The position numbers were made by a program, and so were the translations under genes. A DNA stretch of 64,000 nucleotides, from the NCBI GenBank assembly GCA_024282035.1, contig JAMWZR010000009.1:23814-87813 (forward strand). Direction: 5' to 3'. The DNA is from Nitrosomonas sp. GTDB taxonomy: Bacteria; Pseudomonadota; Gammaproteobacteria; Burkholderiales; Nitrosomonadaceae. This document shows positions 1-10,314 of the stretch, in pieces. Within the stretch, counting starts at the first letter, position 1. Every line of letters begins with the position of its first letter. The notes below the pieces were generated by a model. The model saw only the letters and a list, made by a program, of their open reading frames with translations, was not told where the DNA came from and did not search any database.

Positions 1-1
1 T

Positions 2-1612
2 CACAGAATGGTGGCTGGTGTTAATATTTTGGCCGATGCAGTAAAGGTGACATTGGGACCCAAAGGACGCAATGTCGTGCTGGATCGTTCATATGGGGCT
101 CCAACCATTACCAAGGATGGTGTATCAGTAGCTAAAGAAATCGAACTTAAAGATAAGTTCGAAAATATGGGCGCACAAATGCTGAAAGAAGTGGCCAGCA
201 AAACGTCGGATGTTGCTGGTGATGGTACTACAACCGCGACCGTACTCGCTCAGGCAATCGTAAAAGAAGGTATGAAGTATGTTGCTGCCGGCATGAATCC
301 AATGGATCTCAAGCGTGGTATTGACAAGGCTGTGAGTGCCGCTGTCGGAGAACTGAAAAAACTCTCGAAACCTTGCGCCACGGCCAAGGAAATAGCTCAG
401 GTTGGTAGTATTTCGGCCAATTCGGACACCGAAATTGGCAAGATCATAGCCGATGCGATGGACAAGGTTGGTAAAGAAGGTGTGATTACGGTTGAAGATG
501 GCTCAGGGTTGCAAAATGAACTCGAGGTTGTAGAGGGCATGCAATTCGATCGTGGTTATCTCTCTCCCTATTTTGTCAGTAGCGCAGAAAAGCAGATTGC
601 TTTGCTTGATAATCCGTTCATTTTGTTGCATGACAAGAAGATTTCCAATATTCGGGATCTGCTGCCAGTGCTGGAACAAGTAGCCAAAGCCGGCAAGCCA
701 TTACTGATTATTGCTGAGGATGTGGATGGTGAAGCGTTGGCTACTTTAGTGGTCAACAATATTCGCGGCATTCTCAAAACCTGTGCTGTTAAAGCACCTG
801 GGTTTGGTGATCGTCGTAAAGCCATGCTGGAAGATATCGCTATCTTGACGGGTGGCACTGTTATTGCGGAAGAAGTGGGTCTGACCCTGGAAAAAGCTAC
901 GCTCAACGATCTGGGACAAGCCAAGCGCGTCGAAGTGGGTAAAGAAAATACAACCATCATTGATGGTGCCGGAGATGCGGGTAATATCGAAGGTCGTGTC
1001 AAGCAGATTCGTACACAGATCGAAGAAGCAACCAGTGATTACGACAAAGAAAAATTGCAGGAGCGTGTTGCTAAGCTGGCAGGTGGTGTGGCGCTGATCA
1101 AAGTTGGTGCGGCTACTGAAGTTGAAATGAAAGAGAAAAAAGCTCGTGTCGAAGATGCGCTGCATGCAACACGTGCGGCGGTTGAAGAAGGAGTGATTCC
1201 AGGCGGTGGTGTGGCATTGCTGCGTACCGTATCAGTGGTCAAAAAAACCAAGGGTGATAATCACGATCAGGATGCCGGAATCAAGATTGTATTGCGTGCA
1301 CTCGAAGAGCCGCTGCGTCAGATCGTCACGAATTGCGGTGATGAACCATCCGTGGTTGTGAATAAAGTCACCGAAGGACAAGGCAATTTTGGTTACAATG
1401 CAGCAACCGGCGAGTATGGTGATCTGGTGGCGATGGGTGTTCTGGATCCGACCAAAGTTACACGTTCGGCATTGCAGAATGCAGCATCTGTAGCCAGCTT
1501 GATGCTTACAACCGATGCGATGGTGGCAGAGCTACCTAAAGAGGAAGCTCCAGCTGGCGGTGGCATGGGTGGTATGGGCGGCATGGGTGGTATGGGTGGC
1601 ATGGATATGTAA
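2..1612 (+). CDS. groEL: Chaperonin GroEL (5'-truncated by window edge)
   Basis: This is the 60-kDa chaperonin subunit that folds proteins inside the GroEL/GroES cage using ATP. The reading frame is open from base 2. Aligned with the family from memory, Met at base 8 is an internal residue near position 16, so about 14 N-terminal residues lie left of the window. Visible family features are the [10 protein letters not shown] nucleotide segment, the VIPGGG segment in the second equatorial part, and the flexible Gly-Gly-Met repeat tail ending MDM. groES would be expected just upstream, outside the window. A strong terminator follows 45 bases after the stop. Identification is essentially certain. 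Confidence 0.98.
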   Translation, partial: HRMVAGVNILADAVKVTLGPKGRNVVLDRSYGAPTITKDGVSVAKEIELKDKFENMGAQMLKEVASKTSDVAGDGTTTATVLAQAIVKEGMKYVAAGMNPMDLKRGIDKAVSAAVGELKKLSKPCATAKEIAQVGSISANSDTEIGKIIADAMDKVGKEGVITVEDGSGLQNELEVVEGMQFDRGYLSPYFVSSAEKQIALLDNPFILLHDKKISNIRDLLPVLEQVAKAGKPLLIIAEDVDGEALATLVVNNIRGILKTCAVKAPGFGDRRKAMLEDIAILTGGTVIAEEVGLTLEKATLNDLGQAKRVEVGKENTTIIDGAGDAGNIEGRVKQIRTQIEEATSDYDKEKLQERVAKLAGGVALIKVGAATEVEMKEKKARVEDALHATRAAVEEGVIPGGGVALLRTVSVVKKTKGDNHDQDAGIKIVLRALEEPLRQIVTNCGDEPSVVVNKVTEGQGNFGYNAATGEYGDLVAMGVLDPTKVTRSALQNAASVASLMLTTDAMVAELPKEEAPAGGGMGGMGGMGGMGGMDM

Positions 1613-1657
1613 TCCGGATCATACTGCTGGACTGAATCACGATTTATCCGTGTGATG

Positions 1658-1695
1658 AAAACAGATCCTGGCAACCACCAGGATCTGTTTTTTTT
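1658..1695 (+). terminator. Rho-independent terminator of groEL
   Basis: ACAGATCCTGG (1661-1671) pairs perfectly with CCAGGATCTGT (1678-1688) across a 6-base loop. The stem can extend by AAA/TTT and is followed by a run of eight T. It ends the groEL transcript. Confidence 0.95.
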
Positions 1696-1777
1696 AGAAC
1701 AATGAAAAAAAGAAAAGAAGTGCTTATTGGGCTTTTTATTTGGCAACAAGAAATCGCGATCATGATAAATTCCAGTT

Positions 1778-2560
1778 ATGAATAAAATTCAACATTACAC
1801 GGCGCCCGAGAATCTTCTTGAAGGTCGTGTTGTTTTGGTAACAGGCGCCGGACAGGGACTGGGAAAGGCCGCTGCCCTCGCTTATGCGGATCATGGGGCT
1901 ATAGTCATTCTGCATGGACGCAAGGTGGAAAAGCTTGAGCGCGTATACGATGAAATTGAGGCTTTAGGAAAGGCTGAAGCGGTGATCTATCCTCTTGATC
2001 TTGAAGAGGCTGAAGATAAAGATTTTGTTGCGCTCGCGGTCGCTATTGAACAGCAGTTGGGAAGGCTCGATGGAATTTTGCATAACGCTGCTTTTCTTTA
2101 TGGTTTGACTCCTTTCGAAAATCAGTCATCCGAGCAGTGGAAAACATTACTGCAAGTCAATCTGATTGCGCCGTTTGCGCTCAATAAAGCCTGTTTGCCA
2201 CTACTCAAGGCTGCGCCGGATGCCAGCATCATCATGACGTCGAGTACTTATGGTCATCATCCATCAGCCTATTGGGGAGGATTTTCTGTAGCGAAGGCGG
2301 GCATCGAAACCATGGTCAAAATTCAGGCCGACGAATGGGAAAATCAATCCAATCTGCGCATCAACACGATCATTCCGGGTATTGTAAATTCTCCTCAGCG
2401 AGCCAAAACGCATCCGGGGGAGATGAAGAAAACATTGGTGCAACCAGAAGAATTGATGTCTGCTTATTTGTACCTGATGGGAGCAGAAAGTAGAGGTGTA
2501 AATGGTCAAACGGTATTTTGTCAGGATCAGAAATCATCCGGCTGTGATTCAAAGCATTAA
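1778..2560 (+). CDS. YciK-like short-chain dehydrogenase/reductase lacking the catalytic Tyr
   Basis: A 260-aa classical-size SDR resembling the YciK group (my recollection of that family). The NAD(P)-binding TGAGQGLG motif is at residues 22-29, an NAG-like HNAA at 102-105 and the Ser region MTSS at 153-156. The catalytic YxxxK motif reads F169-S-V-A-K173 here: codon 2282-2284 is TTT, so the proton-donating Tyr is Phe. The nearest Tyr is residue 165. A normal SDR reaction is therefore doubtful. The protein may be a binding or regulatory SDR, or use another residue. It stands alone between the groEL terminator and tRNA-Leu. The substrate is unknown. Confidence 0.85.
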   Translation: MNKIQHYTAPENLLEGRVVLVTGAGQGLGKAAALAYADHGAIVILHGRKVEKLERVYDEIEALGKAEAVIYPLDLEEAEDKDFVALAVAIEQQLGRLDGILHNAAFLYGLTPFENQSSEQWKTLLQVNLIAPFALNKACLPLLKAAPDASIIMTSSTYGHHPSAYWGGFSVAKAGIETMVKIQADEWENQSNLRINTIIPGIVNSPQRAKTHPGEMKKTLVQPEELMSAYLYLMGAESRGVNGQTVFCQDQKSSGCDSKH

Positions 2561-2596
2561 ACGGTATAATCACCGGGTTAATTGCTAATGTTTAAT

Positions 2597-2681
<85 letters not shown>

Positions 2682-2784
2682 TTTTGGTGTGTGATCGTAG
2701 AACTATTCCATTTGTTAGGCATCATAATTTACCGAATGGATTCTACGAAATATTTTAGGAAAATTTTATTAGTCAGGAATATTA

Positions 2785-4107
2785 ATGGAATCAAACGTAG
2801 AAAACCTAGGTGCATTGGAACGGCGCTTCGATATCAAAGTATCTTTGGCGAAGCTGCAGAATGAGATTGACAGTCGGTTAAAGCGATTGGTAAAAACAAC
2901 CAAACTACATGGTTTTCGTCCTGGTAAGGTTCCATTTAAAATGGTTGCTCAATTGCATGGAGCACAGGTTCAGCAAGATGTATTAAATGATGCCGTACAC
3001 AAGGAATTTACCGATACAGTGAAAGAACTGGGATTGCACGTAGTTGGTTATCCACGTTTTGAAGCGAAATCAGCTGGAGACGAAGGTCAAAATTACGTTT
3101 TCAGTGCGACATTTGAGGTTTATCCGGAAATTAGTGTTGGCGATCTGAGCAAGCAGACCATTGAGCGGCCTAATGTACAGGTAGTTGATGCCGATATTGA
3201 TAAAACCCTTGAGATCATTCGAAAACAAAGAATAGTGTTTAATAAAGTCGACAGAGCGGCTAAAAGCGGTGACCGAATTAAAATTAATTATCATGGCACA
3301 ATTGATGGGATTGCTTTTCCCGGAGGAGAAGCAAGAGGCGTTCAATTAATACTGGGCGAAGGAAAATTTCTCAAGGACTTCGAGACTGCAGTTGTCGATA
3401 TGGCAGTTGGAGCCACTAAATCATTTGATCTTGTTTTCCCAGAAGATTATCACGGTCAGGAAATGGCAGGAAAGAAGGCAACTTTTGAGGTGACACTGGA
3501 GAGCCTGGAAGAACCGGTTCTACCCGAAGTTGATAAAGAGTTTGTCAAGTCATTGGGTTTCCCAGACGGAGATATCAAAAAACTGCGTGAAGGTATACAG
3601 CAGGATTTGGAGCGTGAGGTTTCAAAAAGAACACGTTCCAAAATCAAAGAACAAGTAATGCAGTCATTATTGGATACGACTCCGCTTGAGGTTCCGAGTG
3701 TTTTGATCAATCAGGAAATTGAGCGATTGATGCAGAGTGCAAAAAATAATCTTGATGCGCGCGGAGTAAAAGCTGCCGAACTTTCTTTAAAACCTGAGTT
3801 CTTCAAAGATAAAGCCGAATATCGGGTCAAACTGGGCCTGATTCTTGCGGAATTGGTGAAATTACATTCGCTGAAGGCATCACCTGAACAAGTTCGACAT
3901 ATCATCGAAGATGCAGCGCAAAGTTATGAAAATCCAGAGCAAGTAGTGAAGTGGCACTATGCTTCTTCCGAACGCCTCCAGGAAGCGGAATCCTTGGCAC
4001 TGGAAGAGAATGTTGTGAGCTGGGCGCTTGGAAAAATAAAATTAGTGGATAAAGACGTAACATTTGATGATTTGATGGGGATATCTCGAAATGGCGCAAT
4101 TAGTTAA
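2785..4107 (+). CDS. tig: Trigger factor
   Basis: Ribosome-associated peptidyl-prolyl isomerase and chaperone that meets nascent chains at the exit tunnel. The 440-aa length fits the family. The N-terminal ribosome-binding domain carries the [10 protein letters not shown] signature (about residues 44-53). The FKBP-type PPIase domain follows (about 150-245, with [10 protein letters not shown] and [10 protein letters not shown]), then the helical C-terminal chaperone arms. Start ATG at 2785 gives the expected N-terminus. Its last 17 bases overlap the clpP start, so the two are probably translationally coupled in a tig-clpP-clpX-lon proteostasis cluster. Confidence 0.98.
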   Translation: MESNVENLGALERRFDIKVSLAKLQNEIDSRLKRLVKTTKLHGFRPGKVPFKMVAQLHGAQVQQDVLNDAVHKEFTDTVKELGLHVVGYPRFEAKSAGDEGQNYVFSATFEVYPEISVGDLSKQTIERPNVQVVDADIDKTLEIIRKQRIVFNKVDRAAKSGDRIKINYHGTIDGIAFPGGEARGVQLILGEGKFLKDFETAVVDMAVGATKSFDLVFPEDYHGQEMAGKKATFEVTLESLEEPVLPEVDKEFVKSLGFPDGDIKKLREGIQQDLEREVSKRTRSKIKEQVMQSLLDTTPLEVPSVLINQEIERLMQSAKNNLDARGVKAAELSLKPEFFKDKAEYRVKLGLILAELVKLHSLKASPEQVRHIIEDAAQSYENPEQVVKWHYASSERLQEAESLALEENVVSWALGKIKLVDKDVTFDDLMGISRNGAIS

Positions 4108-4729
4108 TATGGGACCGATTGAACCGATGAATCTGGGTTTGATTCCAATGGTAATTGAATCAAGTGGTCGAGGCGAACGTGCTTATGATATTTATTCTCG
4201 ACTATTAAAAGAGCGAGTGGTATTTCTGGTGGGGCCTGTTACAGAAGCAACTGCCAATCTCGTTGTGGCGCAATTTCTATTTTTAGAATCTGAAAATTCC
4301 GAAAAAGATATTTATTTTTATATCAACTCACCCGGTGGAATGGTATCGGCGGGTTTGGCAATTTATGACACCATGCAGTATATTAAACCGGATGTTAGTA
4401 CATTATGCATTGGTCAAGCAGCCAGTATGGGAGCATTGCTGTTGACCGCGGGTGCCAAAGGCAAAAGGTACTGTTTACCGAATTCTCGTGTCATGATCCA
4501 TCAGCCATTGGGTGGATTCCAAGGGCAGGCTTCAGATATTGAGATTCATGCACGCGAAATTCTGTATCTTAAATCAAGATTAAATGAAATTATGGCAAAG
4601 CATACCGGTAGACCGGTATCCGATGTGGAGAAAGATACTGATCGTGACAATTTTATGAGCGCCGCCGAATCAGTCAATTATGGCCTGGTTGATGCGGTGC
4701 TGGAAAAAAGAGAAGTCAATGCAAGTTAA
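4091..4729 (+). CDS. clpP: ATP-dependent Clp protease proteolytic subunit
   Basis: Serine peptidase that forms the tetradecameric chamber served by ClpX or ClpA. The catalytic triad is visible: S112 in GQAASMGA, H137 in MIHQPLGG and D186 in KDTDRD. The 212-aa length is normal. The start at 4091 lies inside the 3' end of tig (17-base overlap). An internal ATG at 4109 (MGPIEPMN) would also give a plausible propeptide, but the longer form is the conventional choice. clpX follows after 60 bases. Confidence 0.98.
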   Translation: MAQLVNMGPIEPMNLGLIPMVIESSGRGERAYDIYSRLLKERVVFLVGPVTEATANLVVAQFLFLESENSEKDIYFYINSPGGMVSAGLAIYDTMQYIKPDVSTLCIGQAASMGALLLTAGAKGKRYCLPNSRVMIHQPLGGFQGQASDIEIHAREILYLKSRLNEIMAKHTGRPVSDVEKDTDRDNFMSAAESVNYGLVDAVLEKREVNAS

Positions 4730-4789
4730 TTGATATGTTTCTGTAATGATTTATTAATTGCGGGTATATAAGCTCGATTATTGTGAGAT

Positions 4790-6073
4790 ATGGATATGCC
4801 AGATAAAGCTAGTGGTGAGAAACTTCTATACTGTTCATTCTGTGGTAAGAGCCAGCATGAGGTAAGAAAGCTTATTGCAGGACCGTCGGTCTTTATTTGC
4901 GATGAATGTATTGATTTATGCAATGACATCATTCGTGAAGAAATGCAGGGTGATGAAGCAACTAAACTTGCAAAATCGAGCCTGCCTGTACCGAGGGAAA
5001 TCTGCCAGATACTTGACCAGTATGTAATTGGTCAGGAAGCAGCAAAGAAAATATTATCTGTCGCAGTCTATAATCATTACAAGCGCTTAAAGAATGTGAC
5101 CAAGCCTGATGAGACGGATGATATCGAGCTTTCCAAAAGCAATATCCTGCTTGTGGGTCCTACCGGATCAGGCAAGACGCTGCTTGCTCAAACTCTCGCA
5201 AGGTTGCTGGATGTGCCATTTATCATGGCAGATGCGACAGCATTGACTGAAGCTGGCTACGTAGGTGAGGATGTAGAAAACATTATTCAGAAGTTATTGC
5301 AGAAGTGCAATTACGATGCTGAAAAGGCGCAAAGAGGGATCGTCTATATCGATGAAATCGATAAAATTTCTCGGAAATCGGATAATCCTTCCATTACTCG
5401 TGATGTGTCTGGAGAAGGAGTGCAGCAAGCGTTACTGAAATTGATTGAAGGTACCATTGCAATGGTTCCACCTCAAGGTGGGAGAAAGCATCCAAATCAA
5501 GAGTTTATACAGGTTGATACCACAAATATTTTGTTTATTTGTGGTGGTGCTTTTGATGGTCTAGATAAGGTGATTCGCGCGCGGACTGAGAAAGGTGGTA
5601 TCGGCTTCGGTGTCGAAGTGAGAACACACGATCGGGAAGGTATTAACAAGGCTTTGCAACAAGTGGAACCTGAAGATCTAGTTAAGTTTGGGTTGATACC
5701 GGAATTCGTAGGGCGTTTGCCAGTAGTGGCAACCTTGGAAGAGCTAAACGAAGCGGCGCTGATACAAATTCTGACAGAGCCAAAAAATGCGCTGGTTAAG
5801 CAGTATTGGAAGATGTTCAATATGGAAGGCGGGGTTGAACTTGAATTTAGGGAAGCTGCACTCAAGGCCATCGCCAAACGTGCTTTGACGCGGAAAACCG
5901 GGGCTCGCGGTCTCAGATCAATATTGGAAGAGATTCTCCTCGACATTATGTATGACCTGCCATCACTAGAAAATGTTACCAAAGTAGTTATTGATTGCAA
6001 CGCCGTTACAGAAGACATCAAACCGATTCTGATTTATTCGGACCAGCCTAAAATAGCAAAAAGATCGAAGTGA
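4790..6073 (+). CDS. clpX: ClpX unfoldase subunit of ClpXP
   Basis: AAA+ unfoldase that recognises degrons, including the tmRNA tag added by the ssrA/smpB system found elsewhere in this window, and feeds substrates to ClpP. A four-Cys zinc domain (C15, C18, C37, C40) comes first, then Walker A GPTGSGKT (123-130) and Walker B IVYIDEID (184-191). Sensor and C-terminal small domain follow; [11 protein letters not shown] is typical. 427 aa is the usual length. It is the third gene of the tig-clpP-clpX-lon run. Confidence 0.98.
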   Translation: MDMPDKASGEKLLYCSFCGKSQHEVRKLIAGPSVFICDECIDLCNDIIREEMQGDEATKLAKSSLPVPREICQILDQYVIGQEAAKKILSVAVYNHYKRLKNVTKPDETDDIELSKSNILLVGPTGSGKTLLAQTLARLLDVPFIMADATALTEAGYVGEDVENIIQKLLQKCNYDAEKAQRGIVYIDEIDKISRKSDNPSITRDVSGEGVQQALLKLIEGTIAMVPPQGGRKHPNQEFIQVDTTNILFICGGAFDGLDKVIRARTEKGGIGFGVEVRTHDREGINKALQQVEPEDLVKFGLIPEFVGRLPVVATLEELNEAALIQILTEPKNALVKQYWKMFNMEGGVELEFREAALKAIAKRALTRKTGARGLRSILEEILLDIMYDLPSLENVTKVVIDCNAVTEDIKPILIYSDQPKIAKRSK

Positions 6074-6180
6074 TTGTGGGTGAATATTCTGGAGATCAAT
6101 TTATTGGTTCATTTGACTTGAATTACTGATCAATGAACATAATTATTGATTAATTTTTTAACCACACAAATGCGAAAAAT

Positions 6181-8601
6181 ATGACTACTTATGATGAAAA
6201 TTCCGAGCAATTGATATTGCCATTGCTTCCCCTGCGGGATGTAGTTGTTTTTCCGCATATGGTAATTCCCTTGTTTGTCGGAAGGCAAAAATCTATCAGA
6301 GCGCTTGAGCTCGCAATGGAATCCAATAAAAGCATCTTGCTTGTTGCCCAGAAAGTGGCCTCCAAAGATGATCCTGAGCCTGAAGATCTTTATCAGGTAT
6401 GTAGTATTGCCAGCTTATTGCAGATGCTGAAGCTTCCAGATGGAACAGTCAAAGTTCTTGTGGAAGGCAATCATCGTGCAAAAATTCAGGAACTGATAGA
6501 TTCCGAGTCTCATTTTTCCGGTACAGCAATTCAAATCTCATCGGATGAAGAAAATGGGACTGAGGCAGAAGCATTGAGACGCGCGATTCTGACTCAATTT
6601 GATCAATACGTAAAGCTGAATAAAAAAATCCCTCCAGAAATTATTACATCACTCGGAGGTATTGATGATGCCGGTCGACTTGCCGATACGATTGCAGCTT
6701 ATTTACCCTTAAAATTGGAACAGAAGCAAGAAATTCTCGAGATTTTCGATGTTCCAAAACGTCTGGAGCATCTGCTTGGATTGCTGGAAACCGAACTGGA
6801 TATTCTTCAGGTCGAGAAACGCATTCGCGGTAGAGTGAAACGGCAGATGGAAAAAAGTCAGCGTGATTATTATCTGAATGAACAAGTCAAAGCAATACAA
6901 AAGGAGCTAGGTGAGGGCGAGGAAGGTGCGGATCTGGAAGAGATCGAGAAGAAAATAAGATCTGCGCAGATGCCCAAGGAAGCACTGGTGAAAGCGGAGT
7001 CCGAATTGAAGAAGCTTCGTTTGATGTCACCGATGTCTGCAGAAGCGACGGTCGTTCGCAATTACATCGATGCATTGGTATGCTTGCCATGGAAGAAAAA
7101 AAGTAAAATCAACAATGATTTAGAGGCGGCAGAACTCGCCCTGGAGAAAGATCACTATGGTCTGGAAAAAGTAAAAGAGCGAATTGTTGAGTATCTTGCG
7201 GTGCAGCAGCGTGTTAGCAAAATGAAAGCTCCAATTCTGTGTCTGGTTGGGCCTCCTGGAGTTGGTAAGACTTCGTTGGGTCAATCGATTGCGCACGCCA
7301 CAAACAGAAAATTTGTGCGTATGTCATTAGGCGGAGTGCGTGATGAAGCAGAGATTCGTGGACATCGCCGTACCTATATTGGCTCAATGCCAGGTAAGAT
7401 TTTGCATAATATGAGTAAGGTTGGAGTTAAGAATCCTCTCTTTCTATTGGACGAAGTCGATAAAATGGGGATGGATTTTCGTGGTGATCCGGCATCTGCA
7501 TTGCTTGAGGTGCTTGATCCTGAACAAAATAATACATTCGTAGATCATTACATCGAAGTTGAATATGATTTGTCCGATGTAATGTTTGTGGCGACTGCTA
7601 ATACCCTGAATATTCCGCCTGCTCTGCTTGATCGCATGGAAGTGATTCAGCTTTCTGGTTATACAGAAGATGAGAAATTAAATATTGCAACACGTTATCT
7701 TCTGACTAAGCAGATGCAAAACCACGGGCTGAAGGAGCATGAACTTACTGTTTCGAGTTCGGCGCTTCGAGATATTGCTCGTTATTACACTAGAGAATCT
7801 GGTGTTCGGGCAATGGAGCGTGAAGTATCCAAGATATGTAGAAAAGCAGTCAAGCAAATGCTATTGAAAAAAAATACGCAGAAAGTAGCTGTAACTTCGA
7901 AGAATCTCGATAAGTTTCTTGGAGTGCATCGCTATGATTACGGCGTAGCTGAAGAAAAAAATCAAGTTGGACAAGTTACAGGTCTGGCGTGGACTGAAGT
8001 AGGCGGTGAATTGCTGACAATTGAAGCCGTTGTGTTGCCTGGAAAAGGAAAAACCATCACGACAGGTAAGCTTGGCGAAGTAATGCAGGAGTCGATACAG
8101 GCGGCGCTATCAGTCGTACGTGGCCGTTCACATTTGCTTGGTATTCCGGTTGATTTTTATCAGAAGAATGATATTCATATTCATCTTCCTGAAGGTGCTA
8201 CACCGAAAGATGGGCCGAGTGCCGGTATTGGAATCTGTGTCGCAATGGTATCCGTGCTGACTGATATAGCCGTTCGGGCCGATGTTGCAATGACAGGAGA
8301 GATTACATTGAGAGGAGAAGTGCTTCCGATTGGTGGGTTAAAAGAGAAATTGCTAGCAGCTCATCGTGGAGGGATTAAAGTTGTCATTATCCCTGAGAAA
8401 AATATAAAGGATTTGACAGATATTCCCCTTAATGTAAGAAACCAGTTAACCATTCACCCAGTTAAATGGATAGATCAAGTGCTGGAACTGGCCTTAGAAC
8501 ATAAACCAGAAACTCTTCCAACATCACCACTTGCACAAACCGCGCTGCAGTCTGGTACTGATGACCAACTGGGTGAATCTGTGTCTGTGATCAAGCATTA
8601 A
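6181..8601 (+). CDS. lon: Lon protease (LonA)
   Basis: ATP-dependent serine protease degrading misfolded and regulatory proteins in the cytosol. At 806 aa it is of full LonA length: N-terminal LON substrate domain (about 10-205), AAA+ module with Walker A GPPGVGKT (357-364) and FLLDEVDK Walker B, and the C-terminal Ser-Lys protease domain with S680 in PKDGPSAG and K723 in GGLKEKLL. The start ATG at 6181 gives a standard N-terminus. The preceding 107-base gap probably holds a promoter, though no clear consensus is visible. Transcription ends at a shared bidirectional terminator. Confidence 0.98.
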   Translation: MTTYDENSEQLILPLLPLRDVVVFPHMVIPLFVGRQKSIRALELAMESNKSILLVAQKVASKDDPEPEDLYQVCSIASLLQMLKLPDGTVKVLVEGNHRAKIQELIDSESHFSGTAIQISSDEENGTEAEALRRAILTQFDQYVKLNKKIPPEIITSLGGIDDAGRLADTIAAYLPLKLEQKQEILEIFDVPKRLEHLLGLLETELDILQVEKRIRGRVKRQMEKSQRDYYLNEQVKAIQKELGEGEEGADLEEIEKKIRSAQMPKEALVKAESELKKLRLMSPMSAEATVVRNYIDALVCLPWKKKSKINNDLEAAELALEKDHYGLEKVKERIVEYLAVQQRVSKMKAPILCLVGPPGVGKTSLGQSIAHATNRKFVRMSLGGVRDEAEIRGHRRTYIGSMPGKILHNMSKVGVKNPLFLLDEVDKMGMDFRGDPASALLEVLDPEQNNTFVDHYIEVEYDLSDVMFVATANTLNIPPALLDRMEVIQLSGYTEDEKLNIATRYLLTKQMQNHGLKEHELTVSSSALRDIARYYTRESGVRAMEREVSKICRKAVKQMLLKKNTQKVAVTSKNLDKFLGVHRYDYGVAEEKNQVGQVTGLAWTEVGGELLTIEAVVLPGKGKTITTGKLGEVMQESIQAALSVVRGRSHLLGIPVDFYQKNDIHIHLPEGATPKDGPSAGIGICVAMVSVLTDIAVRADVAMTGEITLRGEVLPIGGLKEKLLAAHRGGIKVVIIPEKNIKDLTDIPLNVRNQLTIHPVKWIDQVLELALEHKPETLPTSPLAQTALQSGTDDQLGESVSVIKH

Positions 8602-8622
8602 GCTCAACTTTAGTCTAAAAAT

Positions 8623-8660
8623 AAAAACGCGTAATCATCATTTTCTGATTACGCGTTTTT
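8623..8660. terminator. Bidirectional terminator between lon and the PII-like gene
   Basis: AAAAACGCGTAATCA (8623-8637) pairs perfectly with TGATTACGCGTTTTT (8646-8660). A-tract and T-tract flank the stem, so it can stop transcription from both converging genes. Confidence 0.93.
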
Positions 8661-8676
8661 ATTTCGATCTAAAATA

Positions 8677-8994
8677 CTAGTAGGATGCCGCTGGACCCTC
8701 TACCCATAAGCAGTCAGATATCAAGCACATACCGCCAAGGCTTTTCAGTGCTGGTCTTAGTTCACTGACAACGCGTTGTGCCTGATCATCCTTGCATGCT
8801 AGAACAACCATGACATTTTCTTGCTCAAGCAGAACATCACCTGGATCACGCATACCACGCGATCCCAATCCTCCTGCATTTTTCAGTACGGTATAACCAC
8901 GGACCGCACATCTATCCAGTATATCTGTCAGGTGCTCGAGTTGCTCAATACCAATTACAATCTCGAATCGCTTCATTGTAATAGTGTTATCCAT
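8677..8994 (-). CDS. PII-like protein of SbtB/CPII type, copy 1
   Basis: A 105-aa ferredoxin-fold PII-like signalling protein. Proteins paired with SbtA permeases (SbtB, CPII) bind adenine nucleotides and/or bicarbonate and tune bicarbonate uptake (family knowledge). RGYTVLKNAGGLGSRGMRDP spans the T-loop region seen in this group, and the C-terminus carries MCLISDC followed by GPAASY. The CGPxGC redox loop of cyanobacterial SbtB is absent. Start at 8994 is supported by AGGGA seven bases upstream. It is 50 bases downstream of its sbtA gene. A second copy is at 42982-43311. Confidence 0.88.
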   Translation of the reverse strand: MDNTITMKRFEIVIGIEQLEHLTDILDRCAVRGYTVLKNAGGLGSRGMRDPGDVLLEQENVMVVLACKDDQAQRVVSELRPALKSLGGMCLISDCLWVEGPAASY

Positions 8995-9044
8995 TTTATT
9001 TCCCTATTTTGATGATCGTAAGATTTGTTGATTTGTTTTGTTTT

Positions 9045-10001
9045 TTAAAGCGGGATGCTATGGAAGTAATGCGACATTTCCCAGTAAATTGGTACACCAA
9101 TAAAGATGTTGAATGGGAAAGTAACACCGAGAGAAGCTCCAATTGATAAAGCAGGATCCGCATCGGGTACAGCAATACGCATAGCAGCTGGTGCTGCAAT
9201 GTATGAGCAACTAGCATACAGCACAGCCAACAACATTGTACCACCTTCGGACAAGCCAAAAATCCAGCCTAAATACGCACCGAAAAGACCAGCGGTTAAT
9301 GGGAAGAGAATGCCAAAAGCGACAATGAAAATCCCTTTATCCATCACAGACTTCAAGCGAGATGCTGCAAGTAACCCCATTTCAAGCAAGAAGAATGCTA
9401 ATACGCCCATGAATAAATCCATGAACATTTTATCTAATGGAGAAACCAATTTAACGATACCTGCATAATACCCGATAAGTACACCAACGATCAGCAAGTA
9501 AAGGCTGGTACCCGTCAAGATTTCGTGCATCAGTTTTCCCCATTGCGTTTTTTCACCACCAGCGCCTGCGCGAGCAAGAATGGTACCGGTAACTAATGCG
9601 GGAATTTCCATCAGTGCCATGATCAGAACCATGTATCCTTCAGAAGGCTGATCCTTGGCTGCTAGAAATGCTACACCCACCGCAAAGGTTACCGCACTAA
9701 CTGAGCCATAGTGTGCTGATATGGCTCCTGCATCCGCTTGTGTAAATTTACCAAGGAAACGTAAGATTGGATAGGCAGTTAATGGAACCAATGCAGACAA
9801 TACAACCATAGAAAGTGCGATAGGCAAAACTTCCATGATTTCATATTTCGCCATTGATACTCCACCCTTGAAGCCAATCGCAATCAAGAGAAACAAGCTC
9901 AAGCTTTTATACAGCGCTTCAGGTATTTTCAGATCCGATTTGATAACACCGGCTAAAACCCCCGCAACAAAAAAGAAAACTACTGGTTGTATAGTAGTCA
10001 T
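9045..10001 (-). CDS. SbtA-type sodium-dependent bicarbonate transporter, copy 1
   Basis: A 318-aa inner-membrane protein with about ten hydrophobic segments. It has the duplicated half-repeat typical of the SbtA family (DUF897), which imports bicarbonate with sodium. AISAHYGSVSA (first half) and SCSYIAAPAAMRIAVP with SLGVTFPFN (second half) are the family-like stretches I recognise. A good ribosome site (AGGGGA) precedes the start at 10001. It is cotranscribed with the PII-like gene downstream. In an autotrophic nitrifier this would feed carbon fixation (inference). Confidence 0.85.
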   Translation of the reverse strand: MTTIQPVVFFFVAGVLAGVIKSDLKIPEALYKSLSLFLLIAIGFKGGVSMAKYEIMEVLPIALSMVVLSALVPLTAYPILRFLGKFTQADAGAISAHYGSVSAVTFAVGVAFLAAKDQPSEGYMVLIMALMEIPALVTGTILARAGAGGEKTQWGKLMHEILTGTSLYLLIVGVLIGYYAGIVKLVSPLDKMFMDLFMGVLAFFLLEMGLLAASRLKSVMDKGIFIVAFGILFPLTAGLFGAYLGWIFGLSEGGTMLLAVLYASCSYIAAPAAMRIAVPDADPALSIGASLGVTFPFNIFIGVPIYWEMSHYFHSIPL

Positions 10002-10314
10002 TCTAAATTCCCCTATTTTAGTTATAGTTAAAGTTCAAACAGCAAAAAATTTTAAAACAGCATTTTTTTGATGGTGATGCAAACTTAAAACTAAGAGCAA
10101 ACTAAATTTGCACCCATCAATATTTTACTTATACAACATGTTCCAACACCTTGGTGCTGCAAATAAGAAATGTAACAATGTGTGATGTTTTCAGTTTCAG
10201 CAATACACTTTACAGACCTAAAAATCCGTGAATAGGTTACTTTTCACGAGGAAACGTTAACATAGAAAATGTGAAGAATTCGTGAAATATGAAGGGGGAT
10301 GATGACAAAAACTT
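10002..10314. other. Intergenic leader of sbtA copy 1
   Basis: About 313 bases between the histidine kinase stop and the sbtA start. It is AT-rich and presumably holds the promoter of the sbtA/PII-like operon. I see no convincing ORF, terminator or riboswitch fold, and no copy of the dyad motif found upstream of sbtA copy 2. Confidence 0.5.

Noticed and set aside
9835-10071. 78-codon plus-strand frame antisense to the sbtA-1 start
   Set aside because: Shadow of the sbtA gene with no ribosome site or plausible protein features.
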